Shown: piece after piece, positions 1 to 9,089 of the stretch
Numbering within the stretch: the stretch's first letter is position 1
Layout: each line of letters begins with the position of its first letter
Assembly: GCA_025451035.1 (NCBI GenBank)
Contig: JANWLE010000018.1
Location: 1-54,747, forward strand
Reading direction: 5' to 3'
From: Solirubrobacteraceae bacterium
GTDB taxonomy: Bacteria > Actinomycetota > Thermoleophilia > Solirubrobacterales > Solirubrobacteraceae
Length of the DNA: 54,747 nt
Position numbers and translations under genes: made by a program
The notes under the pieces: model-generated
The model's database searches: none
The model's input: only the letters and a program-made list of their open reading frames with translations
Told to the model about the DNA's origin: nothing

Positions 1-2425
1 CGTCGCGCACCAGCTCGACGCTGGTGCCACCCGCCGCGCACGCGATGACCGGCCCGAAGCTCTCGTCGTGCACGACTCCTATCAGCAGCTCCACACCCGC
101 TTGCGTCATGGGCTGCACGACGAAACCCTCGAGCCGGTGGCCGCTCGCGCTAACCGCCGCCTCGATCTCCCTGGCCGCCGCGCGTACCGACTCGGCACCG
201 CTGAGGGAAAGGCGCACGCCACCCGCCTCGGTCTTGTGCACCAGCCCGCGTGCGAGCGCCTTCAACGCGACCGGCCCCCCGATCTCCCGCGCTGCCGCCA
301 CGGCGCGCGTGGCGTTCGCCACCACGCGCGTCTGGATGATCGGCAGCCCGTAGCAGCCCATCAGCTCAGACACCTCGTCTGGCGCCAGCCACCTGCCGCC
401 GCCCTGTACAGCCGCGGCGAGGATCTCCCCGGCGCGCCGCGCGCGCAAGCCGGTCAGCTGTGCAACCGAGCCAGCCGGCCGTGCCCGCCAGCGCCCGTAG
501 CGCGCGGCGTGCGCGAGCGCCCGTGCCGCGTCCTCGGGGAAGCTGAACGCCGGAATGTGGCCGGTGGGGCTCTCGAGCTCGCGCGGCATTCTGGCGCCGC
601 TCATGAACACCGCCGCGACCGGGATGCCGCCGGCTGTCAGCGACGCCTCGCGGATCTCCCGCGCGACATCGGCTGCTCGTGTAGCCAGCGGGCGGACGAA
701 GATCGTGATGATCGCGTCGCAAACATCCGCCCGCGCGAGGATCTCGATCGCGCGGCGGTAGTCCGCGGCGGAAGCGGTCGCGATCATGTCGACCGGGTTG
801 CCGAGCGACGCCTCCGCGGACAAGAACGCCCCCAGCGGCCTGCGTACCCGCGCCGGTAGCTCCACGACCTGCAGGCCCCCAGCCTGGCACGCGTCGGCGC
901 ACATGATGCCGGGGCCGCCGGCGTTGGTGACTATCGCGACGCGGTCGCCGCGCGGCACAGGCTGCGCCGCTAGCAGCGCCGCGACGTCGAACATCTCCTG
1001 CATGGTGTCGGTGCGGATCACCCCGGCCTGCTCGAACAGCGCGTCGACGGTCACATCCGAGGCGGTCATCAGGGCGCCGGTGTGCGACGAGGTGGCGCGC
1101 GCCCCGGCCGGCGAGCGTCCGCTCTTGACCGCGACGATCGGCTTGCTCGCGCAGACGCGGCGGGCGATGCGGGCGAACCGGCGCGGGTTGCCGAACGACT
1201 CGAGGTAGAGCAGAAGGACGTCCGTGTCGGGGTCGTGCTCCCAGTACTCGAGCAGGTCGTTGCCCGAGATGTCGGCCTTGTTGCCGACAGACACGAACGA
1301 GGACAGGCCAAGCCCGAGCCGGGCGGCCGCCTCGATGATCGCGATGCCCAGGCCGCCGCTCTGCGAGAGGAAGCTGACTCGGCCCGCTACCGGCGCGGAC
1401 TCGGAGAACGTGGCGTTCAGCCTCACCAGCGGGGCGGTGTTAAAGACGCCCAGGCAGTTCGGGCCGATCAGGCGCATTCCGCTCCGGCGGCAGACCGCTA
1501 TCAGCCGTGCTTGGCGGCGCGCCCCAGCGCCGCCGACCTCCGCGAAGCCAGCGGAGATGACAAGCAGCGCACGCACGCCAGCGCCGCCGCACGCGCGCGC
1601 GACGTTCACGACGTCCGCTGCGGGGACGACGATGACCGCCAGGTCCACGCGCTGAGGCACTTCGCCGATCGAGGCGTACGCTCGCCGTCCCTGCACGGTG
1701 CGGGCGCGCTTGTTGACCGCGTACACCTCGCCGGTGAAGCCGTCGCGGATGAGGTTGTGCAGGAGCTCGCCGCCGACGGTGTGGCGCCGCCTGGAGGCGC
1801 CGATCACAGCCACCGAGCGCGGCTTGAGGAAGCGGCTGACGGCGGCGACGGCCGCCGTGCCCTCGCGCTCCTCGAAGCGCTCCAGCACTTCGGGTGAAAG
1901 CGTGCTCGGCAGCTCGATCTCGATCACGTCCCCGCGGAAGCGCTGCTTGACGGTGAAGCCGCTGTCGCGGAACACGTCGATCATGCGGTGGTTGTGGGGC
2001 AGCACCTCGGCTGTCATGAGAGTGATGCCGTGCCTCTCGGCGGCGGCAGCCAGGTGCGCCAGCATGATCGTGGCGATCCCGTGGCCCTGCCAGTCGTCTG
2101 ACACCATGAACGCGACTTCCGCGCGCTGCGGGCCGGTGCGGATGTAGGCGGCGTGCGCGACGATCGACTGCTCGCTGCCGGTGGTTGCCACGAGGGCGTA
2201 GCGGTCGGCGTAGTCGACGTCGACCGACCAGTTCGCCGCCCACTCCAGGTCCACGCCGCCGAAGAAGCGAAAGCCGATCGACTGTGGCGAGAGGCCTTTC
2301 AAGAACTCCCTGATCGCCGAGCGGTCCGCGCTGGTGACGGGGCGCACGTGCAGCGTGGAGCCGTCACGCAGTACGACGTCAACCGACTCGACCTCGCGGG
2401 GAGGCTGGATCGCTGGGGCGCTCAC
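1..2425 (-). CDS. GNAT / ADP-forming acyl-CoA synthetase fusion (partial, C-terminus off window)
   Basis: The frame is open from a GTG at 2425 to the window edge, giving about 808 residues. An N-terminal GNAT acetyltransferase domain (about residues 10-165, with the acetyl-CoA loop QGHGIA) is followed by a CoA-binding domain (RSVAVIGASRR), a succinyl-CoA-ligase-like domain and the start of an ATP-grasp domain. The family either makes acetate plus ATP from acetyl-CoA or acetylates lysines on CoA-metabolism enzymes. His448 lies in SSHTGAL, where ADP-forming acetyl-CoA synthetases carry their phosphorylated His, so catalytic synthetase activity is possible; some Pat-type acetylases have lost this residue. 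The GTG overlaps the TGA of the upstream kinase by 4 nt, so translation is probably coupled. Family is certain; which of the two activities dominates is open. Confidence 0.9.
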   Translation of the reverse strand, partial: MSAPAIQPPREVESVDVVLRDGSTLHVRPVTSADRSAIREFLKGLSPQSIGFRFFGGVDLEWAANWSVDVDYADRYALVATTGSEQSIVAHAAYIRTGPQRAEVAFMVSDDWQGHGIATIMLAHLAAAAERHGITLMTAEVLPHNHRMIDVFRDSGFTVKQRFRGDVIEIELPSTLSPEVLERFEEREGTAAVAAVSRFLKPRSVAVIGASRRRHTVGGELLHNLIRDGFTGEVYAVNKRARTVQGRRAYASIGEVPQRVDLAVIVVPAADVVNVARACGGAGVRALLVISAGFAEVGGAGARRQARLIAVCRRSGMRLIGPNCLGVFNTAPLVRLNATFSESAPVAGRVSFLSQSGGLGIAIIEAAARLGLGLSSFVSVGNKADISGNDLLEYWEHDPDTDVLLLYLESFGNPRRFARIARRVCASKPIVAVKSGRSPAGARATSSHTGALMTASDVTVDALFEQAGVIRTDTMQEMFDVAALLAAQPVPRGDRVAIVTNAGGPGIMCADACQAGGLQVVELPARVRRPLGAFLSAEASLGNPVDMIATASAADYRRAIEILARADVCDAIITIFVRPLATRAADVAREIREASLTAGGIPVAAVFMSGARMPRELESPTGHIPAFSFPEDAARALAHAARYGRWRARPAGSVAQLTGLRARRAGEILAAAVQGGGRWLAPDEVSELMGCYGLPIIQTRVVANATRAVAAAREIGGPVALKALARGLVHKTEAGGVRLSLSGAESVRAAAREIEAAVSASGHRLEGFVVQPMTQAGVELLIGVVHDESFGPVIACAAGGTSVELVRD

Positions 2426-4119
2426 GGCCGGCTGGCCTCCGGCGCGGACAGTGAGCGCTGGCGAGCGGCTGTCCGCGGCTCGTGGGGATGGCGGGCGACG
2501 GTACGCCGGTCCAACGCCAGCGCGACCTCGTCCAGCTGCGCGTCAAGCGCCTTGCGCATGTCGAGGTGAAGGACGGTGTCTGCGGGCAGCTCCTCGGGCG
2601 GCTGGAACGAGCGGTACTGCTCGGCCACGATCTCTGGCGTGGCGTCGGAGACGCGTGCCGGATCGGACAGGCGCCTTGTGGCGCGCTCGCAGGCGGTCTT
2701 GAGCGGGAGCTCGCAGTGCACGAACAGCAGATTCACGTTCGCGCGCGCGATGCGCCCCAGCAGCAACGCCCGGTCAAACCGGGTGCGGCAGGTGGCGTCC
2801 ACGATGACGGCATCGTGGTCGCGCAGCACCGTGCGGGCCCGGCTGCCGAGCAGCTCGTAGGTGAGGTGGGTGAAGCTCTCGCGGTAATGCTCGGCGCGGG
2901 CACGCTCGTCGGGGCGAAGGCCGGCCGCGGCCTTGCGCATCACATCGGAGGACACCACCGTCATCTCCGCTTGCCGTGAGAGCGCCGCCGCGAGCGTCGA
3001 CTTGCCGCTGGCCGCGGGCCCGCACAGCACGACCGCAAGCGGCTTACGGGCGCGCCAGCAGAGCCTCTGCGCCAGCTGCCACAGATCCTGTGCACAGGCG
3101 AGCTGGCGCTCGCTTGTGCCGTAGCGGTCCTCGCCGGGGGCGAGCAACGCTACCTTGGCGCGCACGAGCGCCCAGTACGCGGCGTAGAAAGCGCGCAGCC
3201 ACGCGCCGCCGGGACTGAGTCCCGCACGCCGGTATGCGCTGACGAGGCTCTCCGCCGCCGCGCGCGCGCCGCGCGCCTCGAGGTCCATCGCCAGGAACGC
3301 CAGGTCCCACGCGACGTCGATACGCCTCAGCTGGGGGTCGAACTCGATCCGGTCGACGACGCGTACCTGAGGTGAGACCAGCACGTGCTCGCAGCGCAGG
3401 TCGCCGTGGCCGTCGCGCACGAGCCCCCGCAGAGCGCGGCGCTCGAGCTCGGGCGCGTGCGCCGCGACGAATGCTTCACCGAAGTAGAGCGCGCTCTGAA
3501 GGCGCCATCCGGTGGGATGCGCGCTGCGCTGGAGTTCGGCGATGTTCGCCCGCCACGCGGACAGCACCGGCTCATGCCCGCCGCCTGTCGCCGGCGGCGA
3601 GCGGCGGTGAAAGTCGGCCAGGAAGCGCGCCGTCGCCTCCACATCGGCGCGCTTCAGCGCGCGACGATCGATCAGACCGGCGAGCGTGTCCCGCTCGTCG
3701 AAGCGGCGCATTTCGACGAGGTACTCCACGGCCTCGGGCGTCTCCTCGCGCGCTAGGCGAAAGCCTCCCGGCCTCTGCACGAGCGCGCGCACGCCGAGGT
3801 AGATGTCCGGCGCGAGTGGCCGGTTGACCTTCACCTCCTCCCGGCAAGCGGCGTGGCGACGCGCGAGCGTGCTGTAGTCGAGGAAGCCCAGCTCGAGCGG
3901 CTTCTTGACCTTGTAGGCGCGCCCACCGGCGAGAAACACCCATGAGCTGTGCGTTTCGCGCAGCTGCACCGCCGGCTTACCGGGATACATCGACGGCGAG
4001 GCGAGCGCCTGCAACACCCCCGCCTGGGGGTAGGCGGAACGCAGGCGCTCGCCTCGCCGTCGCCTCTCGCTCGAGCGGGCGCCCTGCATACCGGTAGCTG
4101 GAGTCGGCGAAGGTGACAC
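2422..4119 (-). CDS. Two-domain kinase: aminoglycoside-phosphotransferase-like plus P-loop kinase
   Basis: The 565-residue protein has an N-terminal phosphotransferase-like half (about residues 45-340; motifs ETHSSWVFL, AYKVKKP, GHGDLRCEHV near residue 236) and a C-terminal P-loop kinase half with Walker A GPAASGKST near residue 368. This domain pair matches COG2187 plus COG0645 and resembles M. tuberculosis Rv2004c, a DosR-regulon protein of unknown substrate. Its stop overlaps the start of the GNAT/synthetase gene (GTGA). The first ~40 residues are Arg/Ser-rich and look unlike the family, so the true start may be an in-frame GTG about 35 codons in; no convincing ribosome site decides this. 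Substrate unknown. Confidence 0.88.
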   Translation of the reverse strand: MSPSPTPATGMQGARSSERRRRGERLRSAYPQAGVLQALASPSMYPGKPAVQLRETHSSWVFLAGGRAYKVKKPLELGFLDYSTLARRHAACREEVKVNRPLAPDIYLGVRALVQRPGGFRLAREETPEAVEYLVEMRRFDERDTLAGLIDRRALKRADVEATARFLADFHRRSPPATGGGHEPVLSAWRANIAELQRSAHPTGWRLQSALYFGEAFVAAHAPELERRALRGLVRDGHGDLRCEHVLVSPQVRVVDRIEFDPQLRRIDVAWDLAFLAMDLEARGARAAAESLVSAYRRAGLSPGGAWLRAFYAAYWALVRAKVALLAPGEDRYGTSERQLACAQDLWQLAQRLCWRARKPLAVVLCGPAASGKSTLAAALSRQAEMTVVSSDVMRKAAAGLRPDERARAEHYRESFTHLTYELLGSRARTVLRDHDAVIVDATCRTRFDRALLLGRIARANVNLLFVHCELPLKTACERATRRLSDPARVSDATPEIVAEQYRSFQPPEELPADTVLHLDMRKALDAQLDEVALALDRRTVARHPHEPRTAARQRSLSAPEASRP

Positions 4120-4242
4120 CCAAAAAGCCTGATCGCTTTGGCAGCGGCGGTCATCGGGAGCGATCCACAGGGCGGCTGCGGCTGTTCCGTAGTGAGGGCT
4201 GTCAGCGGACGCCCGCCCACGCCAACTTACCCGGGTGTCGCG
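4120..4242. other. Intergenic gap upstream of the kinase/synthetase operon
   Basis: This 123-bp stretch lies between the end of the alcohol dehydrogenase gene and the start of the kinase gene, both on the minus strand, so it should hold the promoter of the kinase operon. It contains one CCGTAG hexamer at 4187-4192. I see no clear -35/-10 pair or hairpin terminator. Confidence 0.4.
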
Positions 4243-5235
4243 TCAGCCAAGCTCGAGCACTGCCGCGCCGTTCAGCGCGCCCGCGCGGATATCTTCCAGC
4301 GCGCGCAAGGCTTGCTCGAGCGCATACGTCCTGACCGTGGTCCTCACCGGCACGCGCGGCGCGAGCGCCAGAAACTCACTCGCGTCAGCGCGCGTGAGGT
4401 TCGCGACCGAGCGCACCGAGCGCTCCCCCCAGAGAATCTCATACGGGAAGCTCGGGATGTCCGACATGTGGATGCCGGCGCAGACGACCACGCCGCCCTT
4501 GGCGAGCGAGCGCAGCGCGAGCGTGAGCAGCTCCCCGGCCGGGGCAAAAATGATCGCCGCATCGAGCTGTTCCGGTGGGTCCTGCAGCGAGCTGCCGGCC
4601 CACTCGGCGCCCAGCTCCCGCGCGAACCGCTGGCCGGCGTCATCCCCCGGGCGAGTGAACGCGAACACCCGCCTGCCCTGGTAGCGCGCTACCTGCGCGA
4701 TGATGTGAGCCGACGCGCCGAACCCGTAGAGCCCGATCCGTTCAGACTCGCCGGCCATGCGCAGCGCGCGGTAACCGATCAGGCCCGCGCACAGCAACGG
4801 TGCGACCTGCAGGTCCGGATAGTCCTCCGGCAGCGCGAAGCAGTAGCGCTCATCCGCGAGCGTCAACTGCGCAAAGCCGCCGTCGATGTCCATGCCGGTG
4901 AAGCGGGCGCGGTCACACAGGTTCTCCCGGCCGCTCAGGCAGTAGCGGCATCGCCCGCAGGTCCAGCCGAGCCACGGGATGCCGATCCGCGCCCCCGCCG
5001 GGTAAAGCTCCGTCTCACCGCCGCCTGGGCCGTGCTCCAGCACCGTGCCGACGATCTGATGTCCTGGCACGATCGGCGGCGAGGGAATCTGTAGCTCCCC
5101 GTCGAGCAGGTGCACATCGGTGCGGCATACCCCGCACGCGTGCACCTGCACCAGCACCTGGCCGGGACCTGGTTTGGGGCGCTCGCGCTCAACGAGCTCG
5201 AGCGATCCAGGCTTGTCGATCTGGACGGCGCGCAC
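4243..5235 (-). CDS. Zinc-dependent alcohol dehydrogenase (AdhA-like)
   Basis: Medium-chain dehydrogenase of 330 residues from a GTG at 5235; the frame is open to 5307, but the first 24 codons do not look like protein and the family starts at VRAVQIDKPGS. Catalytic Zn ligands are visible in GVCRTDVHLLDG and the GH of VPGHQIVG. The structural Zn site is CGRCRYCLSGRENLC. The nucleotide-binding stretch is IGLYGFGASAHI. The enzyme probably interconverts an alcohol and aldehyde with NAD(P)H; in this context acetaldehyde to ethanol to recycle NADH is a reasonable guess. It is divergent from PEP synthase, an arrangement reminiscent of stress clusters in other actinobacteria. Confidence 0.9.
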   Translation of the reverse strand: MRAVQIDKPGSLELVERERPKPGPGQVLVQVHACGVCRTDVHLLDGELQIPSPPIVPGHQIVGTVLEHGPGGGETELYPAGARIGIPWLGWTCGRCRYCLSGRENLCDRARFTGMDIDGGFAQLTLADERYCFALPEDYPDLQVAPLLCAGLIGYRALRMAGESERIGLYGFGASAHIIAQVARYQGRRVFAFTRPGDDAGQRFARELGAEWAGSSLQDPPEQLDAAIIFAPAGELLTLALRSLAKGGVVVCAGIHMSDIPSFPYEILWGERSVRSVANLTRADASEFLALAPRVPVRTTVRTYALEQALRALEDIRAGALNGAAVLELG

Positions 5236-5382
5236 CCCAAAAGGATCGCACCGCCGGACGGTCCGTGAAAGACCGCAGCCGTCCTCGGCATCGCACGGAT
5301 GAAGCAAAAGCGTGCGCGGTGAGAGAGTGCTCTAGACAGCCCGCAGGCTGCCCGCGGAGCCCCGGCAAAAAGTCAGCAGACG
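5236..5382. promoter_or_regulatory. Divergent promoter region, alcohol dehydrogenase / PEP synthase
   Basis: Both genes start outward from this stretch. It contains a short inverted repeat, CGGTC and GACCG separated by 7 bp (about 5258-5274), and a small hairpin AGCC-CGCA-GGCT just before ppsA. No clean -35/-10 was identified. The repeat is short and may be chance. Confidence 0.35.
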
Positions 5383-7689
5383 ATGAGCACAGCAACGACA
5401 ACCACGTTCATTCGCTCTTTCGATGAGCTCACATCAGCGGACGTGCCGTTCGCGGGAGGCAAGGGCGCGAACCTCGGCGAGCTGACGCGCGCCGGCCTGC
5501 CGGTGCCCGACGGGTTTGTCATCGGCGCGAGCGCGTATGCGGCGTTCTGTGACCAGACCGGTCTGCGCGAGCGTCTCGAGCGGATCCTCGCCGGCGTGGA
5601 CGTCGAAGACGCGAAAGCGCTCGAGGAGGCCTCCACCTGCGCCCGGCGCGAGGTGCTCGGGGCGCCAGTGCCGCCGAGCCTACGAGAGGCGATCGCATCC
5701 GCCTACCTGGAGCTCGCGGGCGAGGACCCGCAGGCACCGGTCGCGGTGCGCTCCTCGGCGACCGCCGAGGACACCGCGTCGGCGTCGTTTGCGGGCATGA
5801 ACGAAACGTTTCTGAACACGTGCGGAGTCGACGCGGTGGTGGGAGCCGTGCAGCGCTGCTGGGCTTCGCTGTTCGGCGCCCGCACCATCTACTACCGCGC
5901 TCAACGTGGCTTCGGTCAAGCCGACATGGACATCGCCGTGGTCGTGCAACGCCAGCTCCGTTCCAGCAGAGCGGGCGTGATGTTCACGATCGACCCTTCC
6001 AGCGGCGAGCGCGAGACGCTCGTGATCGAGGGGTCCTTCGGCCTGGGCGAGGCCGTCGTCTCCGGCAGCGTCTCACCCGACCGCTACGTGGTGCGCAAGA
6101 GCGACCTCGCGATCACGACGCGTTCGGTGCGCCCAAAGGAGCTGGTGATCGAACCGGCGCCGACGGGCGGGACCGTGACACGCCCGCTTAGCCCCCAGGA
6201 GAGCATGCGCCCGGTGCTCAGCGACGCTGAGGTAATCACGCTCGCCGAGCTCGGCCTGGCGATCGAGAAGCACTACGGCGAACCGCAGGACACCGAGTGG
6301 TCCTTTGACGAGCAGGACCGAGCGTGGATGCTCCAGAGCCGCCCGATCACGACGGTCGACGCCGCCGGTCACGCACAGGGCGAGGTGCTCGTGCGCGGCC
6401 TCGGCGCCGCCCCCGGCAGCGCCAGCGGCAGTGTGCGACTCCTGAGCGATGCGCACGATACCCGGGGCTTTCGCCGCGGGGATGTCTTGGTGGCGCACAT
6501 GACGACACCGGACTGGGTGCCGTTGATGCGCCAGGCGGCGGCGATCGTCACCGACTCGGGCGGAATGACCTGTCACGCGGCGATCGTTTCGCGCGAGCTC
6601 GGTATCCCCTGCGTCGTCGGCACGGGCGAGGCGACACGCGCCCTGCGCGACGGCGAGCTCGTCACGGTCGACGCCACACGCGGAGTGGTGCTCGAGGGCG
6701 CCCCCGAGAGCTCGGGCGCAAGCCAGCCGCAAGGCGCCGCCCCTTCAGCTCGCGCCGCCGCCCCGGTCACCGCGACGCGCCTGCTGGTGAACCTCTCAGA
6801 GCCCTCGCAGGTGAGCCGCACCGCCGCGCTCGAAGTCGACGGGGTGGGCCTGCTGAGAGCCGAGATGATGGTCATCGAGGCGCTCGACGGGGCGCATCCC
6901 AAGCAGCTGATCGACGATGGCGGCGGCGAGGAGTTCGTGCGCCGCATGGCGGACGCGCTGGAGCTGTTCGCCTCCGGGTTTCACCCGCGGCCGGTCACCT
7001 ACCGGACGATCGATTTCCGCACGAACGAGTTCCGGGGGTTGCGCGGCGGCGAGCGCTTCGAGCCGCAGGAGGCAAACCCGATGATCGGCTACCGCGGCGC
7101 GTTGCGCTACACGCGCGAGCCGGACTTCTTCGCTCTCGAGATGCGCGCGCTGGCACGGGTGTGGGACGCTGGCCACGAGAACCTGCACGTGATGCTGCCG
7201 TTCGTCCGCACCACTGCCGAGCTCGAGCGCTGTCGCGCGATGATCGCCGAGACAGGCCTGCTGCAGCGCCGCGGCTTCGAGCTGTGGATCATGGCGGAGG
7301 TCCCCTCGGTTCTGTTCAACCTTGCGCGCTACACCGAGCTCGGGATCGCCGGCATCTCGATCGGCTCTAACGACCTGACGCAGCTGATCCTCGGCGCCGA
7401 CCGCGACTCGGAGCTCCTGGCGGACACCTTCGACGAGCGCGACGAGGCGGTCGTCGGCTATCTCGGGGCGCTGATCGCCCGCGCACGGGAGCTTGGGCTG
7501 CGAACCTCGATCTGCGGGCAGGCGCCCTCGGTGCACCCACAGTACACCGACCTGCTCGTCTCGCTGGGGATCGAAAACATCTCGGTCAGCGTCGACGCCG
7601 TCGAGCGGACCCGCCGCCTGATCGCCTCAGCCGAGCAGCGGCTGCTGCTCGCGGCTGCCCGCGGCGAGCGCAATGCGGAAAACCCGTGA
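5383..7689 (+). CDS. ppsA: Phosphoenolpyruvate synthase
   Basis: The 768-residue protein is close to the 792 residues of E. coli PpsA. The N-terminal ATP-binding domain (GGKGANLGEL, residues ~25-330) precedes the swivelling phosphohistidine domain, where His398 sits in GGMTCHAAIVSRELGIPC. The C-terminal TIM barrel carries the catalytic Cys711 in SICGQAPS. It converts pyruvate plus ATP to PEP plus AMP and phosphate. A Ser/Ala/Pro-rich linker near residues 440-460 separates the swivel from the barrel. Next to PFK, phosphoketolase and acetate kinase it would let cells keep a PEP pool when glycolytic flux changes. Pyruvate phosphate dikinase is an alternative, but the length and SICGQAPS motif favour PEP synthase. 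Confidence 0.95.
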   Translation: MSTATTTTFIRSFDELTSADVPFAGGKGANLGELTRAGLPVPDGFVIGASAYAAFCDQTGLRERLERILAGVDVEDAKALEEASTCARREVLGAPVPPSLREAIASAYLELAGEDPQAPVAVRSSATAEDTASASFAGMNETFLNTCGVDAVVGAVQRCWASLFGARTIYYRAQRGFGQADMDIAVVVQRQLRSSRAGVMFTIDPSSGERETLVIEGSFGLGEAVVSGSVSPDRYVVRKSDLAITTRSVRPKELVIEPAPTGGTVTRPLSPQESMRPVLSDAEVITLAELGLAIEKHYGEPQDTEWSFDEQDRAWMLQSRPITTVDAAGHAQGEVLVRGLGAAPGSASGSVRLLSDAHDTRGFRRGDVLVAHMTTPDWVPLMRQAAAIVTDSGGMTCHAAIVSRELGIPCVVGTGEATRALRDGELVTVDATRGVVLEGAPESSGASQPQGAAPSARAAAPVTATRLLVNLSEPSQVSRTAALEVDGVGLLRAEMMVIEALDGAHPKQLIDDGGGEEFVRRMADALELFASGFHPRPVTYRTIDFRTNEFRGLRGGERFEPQEANPMIGYRGALRYTREPDFFALEMRALARVWDAGHENLHVMLPFVRTTAELERCRAMIAETGLLQRRGFELWIMAEVPSVLFNLARYTELGIAGISIGSNDLTQLILGADRDSELLADTFDERDEAVVGYLGALIARARELGLRTSICGQAPSVHPQYTDLLVSLGIENISVSVDAVERTRRLIASAEQRLLLAAARGERNAENP

Positions 7690-7772
7690 GGTCTCTCAGT
7701 GCCGCCCGCGGATGGCGCGGCGGCCCCGCAAGGCGAGTATGTGGCTGTCCATCGACCTCTAAGGAAGCAGGG

Positions 7773-8135
7773 ATGTCAGTGCAATCAACACAGCGAGCGC
7801 CGGTACGCAGATACCCGGCGAGGACTCCAGCCAGAGCTGTGGAGGGGCGCGCCTCGAGCGCCGCGAGTGAGCTGCCGCGGCTGAGTACCGAGTTGCGAGA
7901 ACGCGGAGAACGCGAGTACCTGCTGGATCGCTTGCACAACCTGCGCAGGATCGTGCCCGTCTTCGCCGAGGAACTCGCGAGCGCGCGCCGCCAGTCGGCG
8001 GCGCTGCGTGTAGAAAACCGCCGGCTGTTCGAGCGCATCCGCCAGCTGCAAGAGGGCCGCACGCAGGGGGCGGGCGCCGCGGGCAGCCACGCCGGCATCG
8101 ACAGCGCAAGGACCACGGCGCCAAGCGCCGCCTAG
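7773..8135 (+). CDS. Small coiled-coil protein of unknown function
   Basis: The chosen ATG at 7773 follows GGAAGCAGGG; the frame is open further upstream, but that part does not look like protein. The 120-residue product has a basic, disordered N-terminus and a long charged helix (about residues 40-97, rich in Glu, Arg and Leu with heptad-like spacing), then an Ala/Gly tail. No signal peptide or membrane segment is visible. It lies 23 bp before the CBS-domain gene and is probably co-transcribed with it. I do not recognise a family. Confidence 0.65.
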   Translation: MSVQSTQRAPVRRYPARTPARAVEGRASSAASELPRLSTELRERGEREYLLDRLHNLRRIVPVFAEELASARRQSAALRVENRRLFERIRQLQEGRTQGAGAAGSHAGIDSARTTAPSAA

Positions 8136-8158
8136 AGGCTCCCAGGAAAGGGGCAGAG

Positions 8159-8593
8159 ATGATGAGCACGCGCACTCTCTCGGTCGGCGATGTGATGCAC
8201 CACGGGGTGATCAGCACACCGCCCCAGACACCCCTGATCGAAGTCGCCGCGCAGATGGCCGAGCACCGCGTCCACAGCGTCGTCGTCGACGGGCTGGCGC
8301 GCGGGCGCGATGAGCAGGAGACGCTGATCTGGGGGCTCATCACCGACCTGGACCTGATGAAGGCGCTCGCCGGCGAGCGCCTTCACGTGAGCGCCGGCGA
8401 GCTCGCCGCGAGTGAGATCATCACCGTCGAGACGACCGATACGATCGACGACGTCGCCCGCCTGATGGCCGAGCACGAGTGCACTCACCTTGTGGTGATC
8501 TCTCCCCGGTCCGGTGAGCCGCTCGGCGTGATCTCGAGCCTCGACATCGCCGAGGGGCTCATGCGCGCACAGGAATCACTTCCCGTGAGTTGA
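8159..8593 (+). CDS. Two-CBS-domain protein (Hrp1-like)
   Basis: The 144-residue protein consists of a tandem CBS pair (first repeat about residues 8-70, second about 80-138). The second repeat has the typical end THLVVISPRSGEPLGVISSLDIAEG. Such stand-alone pairs bind adenine nucleotides and act as energy sensors; Hrp1 (Rv2626c) of M. tuberculosis is a hypoxia-induced example. It follows the coiled-coil gene closely. Start is ATGATG at 8159/8162 after AAAGGGG. The ligand is not readable from sequence. Confidence 0.88.
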   Translation: MMSTRTLSVGDVMHHGVISTPPQTPLIEVAAQMAEHRVHSVVVDGLARGRDEQETLIWGLITDLDLMKALAGERLHVSAGELAASEIITVETTDTIDDVARLMAEHECTHLVVISPRSGEPLGVISSLDIAEGLMRAQESLPVS

Positions 8594-8603
8594 AGTTTCT
8601 GCC

Positions 8604-9089
8604 GTGAGCAGCAGACCGTGTCTGTGGCTGTGCGCCGCCTCGGCGGTCGTGATCGTGCCGCTGAGCGGCTGCGGAGGCTCCAAACAAGCGCGTTCCAGCG
8701 GCGCCCCGTCCAGCGCCCCGAAGGCTACGCACCAAACCAGCCCGGCGCCCGGCCCGCCGTCGCTGAAGGGCAACACGGTCACCGTCAGCGCCGGTAGCCT
8801 CACTGCGAGCATGCGCGCCAGCGGACACAAACCCAAGGTCGACGCGCCGTGGCCGGTGCACTTCACTCTCACCAGAGCCGGGCGCCCCGCCAGGGCGAGC
8901 GTCACCTACGAGTTCTTGTTCGCTGGCCAGGTCGTCGCCCACCGCTCGCACTACACGTTCACGGGGAGGTTCTCCGACACCCTGACGTGGCCCAGCTCGG
9001 CGGTCGGCTACCCCCTGACTTTTCGCGCGGTGATGTCTTCCGGAGGTACCCTGATCAACCTCGACTACCAGGTCCAGGTCACCCGTTGA
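8604..9089 (+). CDS. Secreted lipoprotein of unknown function
   Basis: GTG start at 8604. A hydrophobic signal peptide ends in the lipobox LSGC with Cys at residue 23, followed by a Ser/Pro/Ala-rich linker (to about residue 55) and a ~100-residue beta-rich domain. The 3' end overlaps the next gene (TTGA), so it is the first cistron of an ABC transporter operon. It may be an extracytoplasmic partner of that transporter. No family recognised for the domain. Confidence 0.72.
   Translation: MSSRPCLWLCAASAVVIVPLSGCGGSKQARSSGAPSSAPKATHQTSPAPGPPSLKGNTVTVSAGSLTASMRASGHKPKVDAPWPVHFTLTRAGRPARASVTYEFLFAGQVVAHRSHYTFTGRFSDTLTWPSSAVGYPLTFRAVMSSGGTLINLDYQVQVTR

Noticed and set aside
68-859. 263-residue plus-strand ORF
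   Set aside because: It is a shadow of the GNAT/acyl-CoA synthetase gene; composition is Arg/Ala-rich with no motif.
5258-5274. DosR box in the adh/ppsA gap
   Set aside because: CGGTC/GACCG spacing and sequence do not match the GGGACT-type box; I found no DosR consensus anywhere in the gaps.
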